From contig WRCR01000238.1 in assembly GCA_009783865.1 (NCBI GenBank), positions 1 to 6,492 on the forward strand: a stretch of 6,492 nt of DNA, in the 5' to 3' direction. Each line of letters begins with the position of its first letter. The first letter of the stretch is position 1. Source of the stretch: Planctomycetaceae bacterium (GTDB taxonomy: Bacteria; Planctomycetota; Planctomycetia; Pirellulales; Thermoguttaceae). A program made the position numbers and the translations under genes. The notes under the pieces are model-generated. The model did not search any database and was not told the origin of the DNA. It saw nothing but the letters and a program-made list of their open reading frames with translations. Below are positions 1 through 6,039 of this stretch, in pieces.

Positions 1-1776
1 AAGCGGCGGTCTCGGAAACGCACCCCGCAAGACGGTCATCACATACTGCGCCGACGCATGCTGCAAACGGATTATCTGCATCATGCTGTTCTCCGCCGCA
101 ACCGGCTTATCAAGCGTTTCGAGCAAATCCTTCATTGAATCAAAGGCGTGTCCCCAGCCGACAACCAGTATTCCGTTAGGATTGATGAGAGGTATAATAG
201 TCACCATACCTTGTTTTGTACGAAAATAACCGCCGGTGGTAAAGAGTTGAAAGACAACAAAATTCAGCGAAACACAGTTGACATGCTTGAGATAGTAGAT
301 TTCGATTTTCGGGTCAGCAATTTTGCTCAACTCTTGAATCTGTTCAATCATATCTCTGAAGCGGGCAACCTCGGCACCGGTTGCATCAATGATGAGAACA
401 TCAAGGTCGGACAATATCTGATACCGGAAATCACTCACGACTTCCATGCCGGGCTGATTCCCCTGCGGATACATCTGTTGACCGGTCATCTGCGGGTCGA
501 GCATAGCACCGCCCATACCGGCATCAAAGCCGCCCCCTGCTGGCAAGTCGCCTTGAAACTCATAGCCGACAAGTTGAATGCCCGGATTCGGACGCGGCAC
601 TGAAGCGGAGGGTCTCGGCTGCGTCTGCTGACGGAATTCTATCTTTGGGGGTTCTTCCGAAGGCGGCGGAACCGGCTGTGTAAATTGCGGCTTCGGCAAA
701 TTTTCATTCGGTTTAACATTAACCGGCGGTGCTGATATTGCCGGTGACGACGCAACTGCCGACGCAACCGCAGGATGTGGAATTGTGGCGGGTTCTGCAA
801 ACAGCGGTTTCCGTTGTTTCTTACTGGCATCCAGTATTCCCGCAACAGTGTCGGGATTAATGTTCGCCGTTGAAATGAATTGACGTTCCATACCGGCAGC
901 GGAAATCGGCGTATCAAGTGCCGCGAACAGACGAACAATTTGGTCGCACAATGTTTTCTCGCCGGCGATGACAAACCGATTATTTTCGCGGTCAACGTCG
1001 ATGGTGCAATTCTTGCGCCGATTGCTTTTTTTCTCTTTTACTTCGAGCAGATATTTACTCGGAGCAACTTCGTTCAACCTTGCTCCAAGCAGCGACTTCA
1101 ACGTCATTTCAACTTTCGCAACCGGCACACGTGATGGCGAAAATGAATCGCGGACTTCATTGACGGCAACTTCCGGTATTGCCGGTCTAATCGGATTTTG
1201 TACCGGCGCAGCATTTGCGGAAGGATTTGTCGGCGGAGTGTACGCCGGTTGAACCGCCCGCGGTTCATTTGCAGGAAGTTGCGGCGGAACGAAGCCCGTC
1301 TGCTTGTTCGGGTATTGCTGCTGTGCATGCTGCTGGACATACTGCTGCGGAACATTACCTGATATCGGAACGGTGTTCGAATTCTTCGGCAGGAATACAA
1401 CGCCGTTCTGACGCAGTGCCGCTAGTATATTTTGCTGTGTTGATTCATTTGCGGTCATCGCAAGACGAAAACAAGCGGCAGCAGGTTCAGCCGTGATATT
1501 CAACGAAAACGAAATATCAGACGAAAATTGAGAGCGGAGTTGCTTTTCAAGTTCTCCAATGTCCCGGCATTGAATCCGATAGACGACTGCATGTGTTTGA
1601 AGTTGTTTTTGAGTATTGCTGTACTCTTGGACTGCGTTTTGAGACGAAACTTGAGCGGACAGTTGAACTGCAAAAACGCAGAGCAAAATGAACATCACGA
1701 CGCAGAGTAATTCCGGCATGCACCGAAACGGAGAATATAGTTGCCGCTGTATCTGCCGAATCATCTGATTACTCAT
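1..1776 (-). CDS. Secretin N-domain-like repeat protein, exported (partial, 3' end beyond left edge)
   Basis: The frame is open for 592 codons from the ATG at 1776 to the left edge, so the C-terminus is missing. Residues about 1-42 look like a Sec signal: Arg at 7, 11 and 18, a hydrophobic stretch at about 23-37, and a possible cleavage site after LSA near 41. Two alpha/beta modules follow at about 60-128 and 214-290; the second ends RLFAALDTP, typical of secretin N-domains. A third starts near 298 (FISTANINPDTVAGILDA) and seems to resume near 446, after a Pro/Gly/Gln-rich insert. A fourth, about 488-557, has YLKHVNCVSLNFVVFQLF and ends LLETLDKP; a fifth begins IIRLQHASAQYVM at the edge. Linkers at about 138-213 are Pro/Gln-rich. 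Secretin N-domains line the periplasmic part of type II/IV secretion pores; whether a pore-forming C-terminal domain follows cannot be seen. The ATG at 1776 lacks a clear Shine-Dalgarno; starting at Met20 would drop all positive charge before the hydrophobic core. Identification is by fold pattern, so the family is fairly sure and the role unknown. Confidence 0.72.
   Translation of the reverse strand, partial: MSNQMIRQIQRQLYSPFRCMPELLCVVMFILLCVFAVQLSAQVSSQNAVQEYSNTQKQLQTHAVVYRIQCRDIGELEKQLRSQFSSDISFSLNITAEPAAACFRLAMTANESTQQNILAALRQNGVVFLPKNSNTVPISGNVPQQYVQQHAQQQYPNKQTGFVPPQLPANEPRAVQPAYTPPTNPSANAAPVQNPIRPAIPEVAVNEVRDSFSPSRVPVAKVEMTLKSLLGARLNEVAPSKYLLEVKEKKSNRRKNCTIDVDRENNRFVIAGEKTLCDQIVRLFAALDTPISAAGMERQFISTANINPDTVAGILDASKKQRKPLFAEPATIPHPAVASAVASSPAISAPPVNVKPNENLPKPQFTQPVPPPSEEPPKIEFRQQTQPRPSASVPRPNPGIQLVGYEFQGDLPAGGGFDAGMGGAMLDPQMTGQQMYPQGNQPGMEVVSDFRYQILSDLDVLIIDATGAEVARFRDMIEQIQELSKIADPKIEIYYLKHVNCVSLNFVVFQLFTTGGYFRTKQGMVTIIPLINPNGILVVGWGHAFDSMKDLLETLDKPVAAENSMMQIIRLQHASAQYVMTVLRGAFPRPPL
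1316..1350 (-). repeat. Imperfect CAG-rich tract coding a Gln-rich linker
   Basis: The plus strand shows repeated tgctg/ctg triplets here. Read on the minus strand they give CAG/CAA codons for the stretch PQQYVQQHAQQQYP, part of the flexible linker between the first and second N-domain-like modules of the secretin-like protein. It is an imperfect low-complexity tract, not a clean microsatellite. Confidence 0.45.
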
Positions 1777-1817
1777 TACAACACATAAATGTAAAAAGGG
1801 AGACCATAAGTTGCGGA

Positions 1818-1846
1818 ATAGTAAGAATTCCCCCATTTCGTTGCAA
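1818..1846 (-). promoter_or_regulatory. Predicted sigma70-type promoter of the secretin-like gene
   Basis: On the minus strand TTGCAA (1846-1841) is followed after exactly 17 bases by TACTAT (1823-1818). The start point would fall near 1811, giving a leader of about 35 bases before the ATG at 1776. It lies wholly in the 79-base gap after the purL stop, so the secretin-like gene could be transcribed independently as well as by read-through from purL. No terminator-like hairpin with a T-run was seen in the gap. Prediction is by consensus only. Confidence 0.45.
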
Positions 1847-1855
1847 GAGCAATTT

Positions 1856-4690
1856 TCAGCACCAATCCAGCGGGCTTTGCCAGACGGCTTTCAACTCGTC
1901 AATGTCGGCTTCGATGGCGAAAGATTTAAAGACAAGTGTTTTATTATCCGATACCGTTCCGAGTTTGAGCAATCGGAAAGATGCAAAGAGGGATTCAACA
2001 GCGGCGATGTCATTCGGTTCTACTTCCATCACAAATCTACTGTTGGATTCGGCAAAGAGAAAGTCCTCCGCCGCGCCGCTATTGCCGCAGGTTAAATCCG
2101 CACCGAAGCCGCCCGCAAAACACATCTCGGCAACCGCAATGGCAAGTCCGCCGTCGGAAACATCGTGAACACTGCGCAAGATGCCGCCCTGAATTGCTTT
2201 GTGAACGGTGTTGTAGAATTTCAACGTATCCTTCAAGTCCGAACAATTTCGGGGACTGACTTCGTACAAGATATTGCCCGGTGCTTTCACGTCCATCGTG
2301 ATACACTTCGCAACATCGTCAATCTGTCCCGTTGCGGAAATCAGCAAGGTCGGCGGGATGGCAATCGTTGTACCGCTGTCGGCACCGCTCTTCAAACGGA
2401 ATTCGTTATTCAAACTGTCTTTGCCGCTGACGAACGGCATACGGAAAGCAATCGACACATCATAACAAGCGAGTGCGGCTTCGACCAGCGAACCGAGTGT
2501 TTCGGGATTTTCGCAATTTCCCCAGCAGAAGTTATCGAGCAGCACTATCGTTTTCGGGTCAGCCCCGACTGCAACGGCGTTGCGCACCGCTTCGTCAATC
2601 GCCGACACCGCCATCTGATATGTGTCAACATCCCCCAATACCGGATTCAAACCGCAGGAAACTACCAAGCCGCGTCGTGAATCCAATCGGGGACGTAATA
2701 CTGCCGCATCGCCTGGTCCGTCATTCTGAACACCGACAAGCGGTTTAATGACGCTGCCTGCCTGAACTTCATGGTCGTATTGCCGGATTATCCAATGTTT
2801 GGACGCAATGTTAAGAGAACTCAATTTCGACTTCAATACTTCTCTTAACGTCCCCTCGTCAGTACGAACCGAAACATTGTTCGGCGGAGAATACACTGCT
2901 TCGCGTACAACCGGCGGTCTTCCGTTGTGCAGCAAGTCCATTGATAAATCGCAAACCGTTTCGCCGTGATATTTCAACACTAAACGTTCGGTAGGTTTGA
3001 AGGTTCCCAAAACAACGGCTTCGACATCTTCGCTTTCGCAAAGTTGCCGGAACTCGTCCCACTTTTCCGGCGGCACGGAAAACACCATTCGTTCCTGCGC
3101 TTCGGAAATCCAAATTTCGGTATATGATAAACCTTCGTATTTCAGCGGAGCGTTTGATAACTCGACTTCGGCACCGATTTTCTCTCCCATTTCGCCGACT
3201 GCGCTGGAAAAACCGCCTGCACCGCAGTCCGTGATTGCATTGTACAAATTGCGGTCTCGCGCTTGCAACATTACATCGAGAACCATCTTTTCGGTGATTG
3301 CGTTTCCGATTTGTACCGCGCCGCCGGAGAGTGTCTCGCTCTCATGAGTCAATTCAGCACTGCTGAATGTTGCGCCGTGAATTCCGTCGCGACCGGTTCG
3401 TCCTCCGAGAGCAACAATGTAATCGCCTGCTTTCGGCTCTTTGAACGATTTGTCTTTCGGCATGATGCCGATGTTGCCGCAAAAGACAAGCGGATTGCCG
3501 AGATAGCGTTCATCGAAATAGACCGCTCCGTTGACGGTGGGGATTCCCATTCGATTGCCGTAATCGCGGACACCGGCGACAACACCTTTCATAATTCGTT
3601 TGGGATGCAGCACACCGTCGGGCAGTTTTTCCTGCGGTGTATCCGGCGGTGCGAAACAGAAAACATCGGTGGAAGCAATCGGTTTCGCTCCCAGACCGGT
3701 TCCCATCGGGTCGCGGATTACGCCGCCCAAGCCGGTGTTTGCTCCGCCGTAAGGTTCCAGCGCAGAAGGATGATTATGCGTTTCAACTTTGAAACAAACG
3801 TTAAAATCATCGTCAAAGCGCACCACGCCTGCGTTATCCGAAAAAACGCTCACGCATAAATCTGCAACATTCCTGTCCGTCTTTCGTAGTTCCTGTGTTG
3901 TGGCAAAAATTGTTTCCTTCAACATGTTTTTAAAGTTCCGCTCGAACACGACTCTGCCGTCAGCATCTTTTTTGATGTAATGAATCCGACCGGCAAGTGT
4001 TTTATGGGAGCAATGTTCGCTCCACGTCTGCGCCAGCGTTTCCAATTCGATGTCGGTAGGGTTGCGCCCCAAGTCACGAAACGCCTTTTGAATTACTTGC
4101 ATTTCGGTCAGCGAAAGATACAACTGCCCTTCTTTGCTTAACGTCGTCAAGTCATCGTTTGACATGTCCAGCAACGGAACGGTGACCAGATTGAATTTAT
4201 ATTCCGCACCGACATCAAGAGAAGTGAACGGCAATAAACCATTCACGGTTTGTTCTATGGCATCGTTTGCGAGAAGTTTCGCAGCAAGCAATTTTCGTTC
4301 TTCATCGGGAATACCAGATAGAAAATACTTTTTGAAGGTACGGACTTTGTACTGTTTGCCGTGCAAGGTCAGGAGTAGTTTTTCGACATTTTCCGCAACG
4401 GAGTCGGTCACACCGGGTTTCGGCAGAACATAGAGAACGGTTGCGTTGCCGGAATCGGTTTCGCCGGTGATGCTTGAAATTTCAAACCGCTGCACTACGG
4501 GGTCGGCAAGAAGCTTGGCAGCATATTTTGTGATTTCTTCTTCGGCAGCATCTCCCTGAATGAGATAACCGTAAGAGGACCGTACCGATTTTAATCCGGC
4601 AATTCCGAGGTCGCGGGCATCTTGGAGAACGGCTTTGCCGTGAACGTCCGGTTGATTTTCCGCCGGAAAAACGCATATTTCCCAAAGCAT
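1856..4690 (-). CDS. purL: Phosphoribosylformylglycinamidine synthase, PurL subunit with N-terminal PurS-like modules
   Basis: Cytoplasmic enzyme of de novo purine synthesis: ATP-dependent conversion of FGAR to FGAM using ammonia from glutamine. From the ATG at 4690 it has 944 residues. Two PurS-like modules come first (about 1-74, beginning MLWEICVFPA, and about 83-151). The linker/catalytic segment has TWSEHCSHKT with the expected active-site His226. The first synthetase half has KVETHNHPSA (301-310), GGANTGLGGVIRDPMGTG, GGRTGRDGIHGATFSSAEL and DCGAGGFSSAVGEMGEKIG (488-506). The second half has NDGPGDAAVL (656-665), FVSGKDSLNNEF and SVHDVSDGGLAIAVAEM (840-856). There is no C-terminal glutaminase domain, unlike the roughly 1300-residue E. 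coli enzyme, so a separate PurQ is expected elsewhere. The length exceeds the roughly 730-residue small PurL because of the PurS-like part. A TTG at 4720 adds 10 Lys/Asn-rich residues and has GGAG 8 bases upstream, but the predicted promoter would start RNA downstream of that GGAG, and MLWEI looks like the natural family N-terminus, so ATG 4690 is preferred. Confidence 0.95.
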   Translation of the reverse strand: MLWEICVFPAENQPDVHGKAVLQDARDLGIAGLKSVRSSYGYLIQGDAAEEEITKYAAKLLADPVVQRFEISSITGETDSGNATVLYVLPKPGVTDSVAENVEKLLLTLHGKQYKVRTFKKYFLSGIPDEERKLLAAKLLANDAIEQTVNGLLPFTSLDVGAEYKFNLVTVPLLDMSNDDLTTLSKEGQLYLSLTEMQVIQKAFRDLGRNPTDIELETLAQTWSEHCSHKTLAGRIHYIKKDADGRVVFERNFKNMLKETIFATTQELRKTDRNVADLCVSVFSDNAGVVRFDDDFNVCFKVETHNHPSALEPYGGANTGLGGVIRDPMGTGLGAKPIASTDVFCFAPPDTPQEKLPDGVLHPKRIMKGVVAGVRDYGNRMGIPTVNGAVYFDERYLGNPLVFCGNIGIMPKDKSFKEPKAGDYIVALGGRTGRDGIHGATFSSAELTHESETLSGGAVQIGNAITEKMVLDVMLQARDRNLYNAITDCGAGGFSSAVGEMGEKIGAEVELSNAPLKYEGLSYTEIWISEAQERMVFSVPPEKWDEFRQLCESEDVEAVVLGTFKPTERLVLKYHGETVCDLSMDLLHNGRPPVVREAVYSPPNNVSVRTDEGTLREVLKSKLSSLNIASKHWIIRQYDHEVQAGSVIKPLVGVQNDGPGDAAVLRPRLDSRRGLVVSCGLNPVLGDVDTYQMAVSAIDEAVRNAVAVGADPKTIVLLDNFCWGNCENPETLGSLVEAALACYDVSIAFRMPFVSGKDSLNNEFRLKSGADSGTTIAIPPTLLISATGQIDDVAKCITMDVKAPGNILYEVSPRNCSDLKDTLKFYNTVHKAIQGGILRSVHDVSDGGLAIAVAEMCFAGGFGADLTCGNSGAAEDFLFAESNSRFVMEVEPNDIAAVESLFASFRLLKLGTVSDNKTLVFKSFAIEADIDELKAVWQSPLDWC

Positions 4691-4733
4691 TGGATTTTTT
4701 CGTTGATTTTTTTTGCGCAATTAAGTTTCTCCA

Positions 4734-4762
4734 ATTCTATCACACAGAACCCGCCGTGTAAA
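4734..4762 (-). promoter_or_regulatory. Predicted sigma70-type promoter of purL
   Basis: On the minus strand TTTACA (4762-4757) is followed after 17 bases by TAGAAT (4739-4734), both close to the sigma70 consensus. RNA would start near 4727, leaving about 37 bases before the ATG at 4690 but only about 7 before the TTG at 4720. No purine riboswitch-like structure or recognisable PurR-type operator was seen in the short leader or upstream. Confidence 0.55.
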
Positions 4763-4820
4763 GGGAGCATAAAAGTTTCGGCGGCATCACAAAATTTTTA
4801 TACATCCCGAATTTTTCCGC

Positions 4821-4849
4821 TTGATTTTTTCTTTGAAAAGTGTTATCAT
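4821..4849 (+). promoter_or_regulatory. Predicted sigma70-type promoter of the FHA-ASCH genes, extended -10
   Basis: TTGATT (4821-4826) is followed after 17 bases by TATCAT (4844-4849), preceded by TGT at 4841-4843, which fits an extended -10. RNA would start near 4856, giving a leader of about 44 bases to the ATG at 4900 and about 14 to the ATG at 4870. It is divergent to the purL promoter; the two -35 elements are separated by 58 bases (4763-4820) that are AT-rich in part and could hold a shared operator, though no clear inverted repeat was seen. Confidence 0.55.
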
Positions 4850-4899
4850 TATGCAAATAAATTGGTTTCATGGACAGTTTTTCAAAGAGTTATACCGGT

Positions 4900-5439
4900 A
4901 TGGAATTCAATATTTCGATTTTTATAGGCGGTGTTCAAAAGGGAAGCAAGAAAGTTGATACCCCTTGCCTCATTGGACGCGGTAAAGATGCAAAATTGAC
5001 GGTAGCACATCCGGCAATGAGCAGAAAACACTGCGAAATTTTTGAAGACAGCGGCAAACTCTTTCTACAGGACGGCGGTTCTCTGAACGGAACTACCTTT
5101 AAAGGGCAGTTTGTAGAAAAACCGGTTGAATTGCCGTTTGGAGGTGAATTTTCTATTGGAGAATTAACTTTTCGCATCGCCGCTGTTGAGCCGGACCCCC
5201 GTGAGATAAACGAAGATGTTGTCGGAAAATCGACCGTTATCGAGCCGCTTGCCTCAATAAATATACCAGAGAATGTGCAAGCGAATGAGTCCGTGTCTCC
5301 GGTGAAAGTTTCTGCTCAAGACAAACCTGTACAAGGCAGTGCTGCTCCAGGCCCGGAAAAAGACGGAAACGACCCTAAACCGGCATCACCGGTGAAGTCG
5401 AAGAAAGTATCTCCGAAGGAAGTTAGAATTATCACTTAA
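4900..5439 (+). CDS. FHA-domain protein with disordered C-terminal tail
   Basis: A small cytoplasmic protein, 179 residues from the ATG at 4900. Residues about 1-100 form a forkhead-associated domain, a beta-sandwich that binds phosphothreonine peptides. The canonical binding residues are present: Gly26-Arg27 (LIGRGKDA), Ser41-Arg42 with His44 (MSRKHCEIF), and Asn63-Gly64 (GSLNGTTF). The rest, about 101-179, is rich in Pro, Lys, Ser and Val with no hydrophobic core and is likely disordered; it ends with Lys-rich KSKKVSPKEVRIIT. No membrane segment or kinase domain is present, so it would act as a reader or adaptor for a Ser/Thr kinase encoded elsewhere. An in-frame ATG at 4870 adds ten residues but has no Shine-Dalgarno; the ATG at 4900 begins directly at the first strand (MEFNISIFIGG), with a weak GAG at 4887-4889. 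The partner is unknown. Confidence 0.85.
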   Translation: MEFNISIFIGGVQKGSKKVDTPCLIGRGKDAKLTVAHPAMSRKHCEIFEDSGKLFLQDGGSLNGTTFKGQFVEKPVELPFGGEFSIGELTFRIAAVEPDPREINEDVVGKSTVIEPLASINIPENVQANESVSPVKVSAQDKPVQGSAAPGPEKDGNDPKPASPVKSKKVSPKEVRIIT

Positions 5440-5464
5440 CCGTGCTGAACCGAGTTGAACCATC

Positions 5465-5469
5465 AGGAG
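5465..5469 (+). promoter_or_regulatory. Shine-Dalgarno AGGAG setting the ASCH gene start
   Basis: AGGAG lies 8 bases before the ATG at 5478. It is the clearest ribosome binding site in the window and favours this ATG over the in-frame GTG at 5442, which directly follows the FHA stop and has no such site. Confidence 0.7.
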
Positions 5470-5477
5470 CAGTAACG

Positions 5478-5984
5478 ATGCTTTTATTCAAAAGAAAATT
5501 TCTTGATAAAATCCGCCGCGGCGAAAAGACACAGACCATCCGTCTTTGGAAATACCAAAAGATGCGCGCTGGACAGCGGAGTTACATCCCGGGCGTTGGA
5601 TACATTTCTGTTGAGTCCGTTTCGCCTATCAAGATAGAGGACTTGACGGACGGCGATGCGCTGCCGGACGGATTTGCGACAGCCGCGCTTCTCAAACAGG
5701 AATTAAAACGTATCTACGGAAAGGAAATCAAAGCAGGTTTTTCTGCTTATCGAATTCGCTTCTCGGTTTTTTCTGACGAAATTCAGGAACATATGCGGAG
5801 AGAAAGAGAGCAGCGGAAAACAGCGGAAACGTTTAATAATTTTCGAAGTAGGGAAAGCCGTAAAATAGAATCTGTATCAGCAACTCTTGCCAAACTTCAC
5901 GGATTGGCATCGGAGGAAACGACACCGCATTTTGCCGATAAACGTTCTGGTAAGCGTGCCGGCAAGACAGCGCGGGTTGCCTAA
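5478..5984 (+). CDS. ASCH-domain protein with basic C-terminal extension
   Basis: A small cytoplasmic protein of 168 residues from the ATG at 5478. Residues 1-98 match the ASCH fold, a PUA-like beta-barrel thought to bind RNA or modified nucleotides: MLLFKRKFLDKIRRGEKTQT carries the characteristic G-x-K-x-x-x-x-R pattern (Gly15, Lys17, Arg22), then LW, RAGQRSYIPGVGYI, and the closing strand AYRIRFSVF at 90-98. Residues 99-168 are a charged tail, first helical-looking and Arg/Glu-rich (IQEHMRREREQRKTAETF), then Ser/Lys/Arg-rich ending SGKRAGKTARVA; the tail could add nucleic-acid affinity. It follows the FHA gene by 38 bases with no terminator between them, so cotranscription is likely. The GTG at 5442 would add 12 residues outside the fold. 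ASCH is recognised from its motif pattern; the substrate is unknown and roles in translation or RNA metabolism are only suggested for the superfamily. Confidence 0.8.
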   Translation: MLLFKRKFLDKIRRGEKTQTIRLWKYQKMRAGQRSYIPGVGYISVESVSPIKIEDLTDGDALPDGFATAALLKQELKRIYGKEIKAGFSAYRIRFSVFSDEIQEHMRREREQRKTAETFNNFRSRESRKIESVSATLAKLHGLASEETTPHFADKRSGKRAGKTARVA

Positions 5985-6039
5985 ATGTTAATCATTCCGC
6001 CGTTTTTCATTCTATTTCACACTTTTTTTATTGCCAATT

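Noticed and set aside
148..603. 151-codon open frame on the plus strand
   Set aside because: It is antisense to the secretin-like gene, whose minus-strand frame is open for 592 codons with a signal peptide and coherent domains; the plus-strand translation shows no such features.
639..1400. Two minus-strand open frames (639-995 and 1104-1400) that could look like separate small genes
   Set aside because: They are in a different frame from the 592-codon gene, and their Arg/Leu-rich translations are typical out-of-frame shadows.
1769..1786. Five-codon leader frame (MCCNE) overlapping the start of the secretin-like gene
   Set aside because: It has no ribosome binding site and is so short that chance explains it; there is no sign of attenuation structure.
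3263..3859. 198-codon open frame on the plus strand opposite purL
   Set aside because: It lies wholly within strongly conserved purL coding sequence on the other strand, its translation is Arg/Cys/His-rich with no recognisable domain, and it has no promoter or ribosome site of its own.
4763..4820. Riboswitch or operator palindrome between the divergent promoters
   Set aside because: No paired-stem arrangement or convincing inverted repeat could be found by eye, and the leader after the predicted purL start is too short for a purine riboswitch.
4870..4899. Upstream ATG at 4870 for the FHA gene
   Set aside because: It has no Shine-Dalgarno, would leave only about 14 bases after the predicted transcription start, and adds ten residues in front of the first FHA strand. 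It is not fully excluded.
5985..6039. Possible terminator or promoter in the T-rich gap before the prenyl synthase
   Set aside because: The T-runs have no preceding GC-rich stem, and the best promoter-like pair (TTAATC with TCTATT) is too weak to call.
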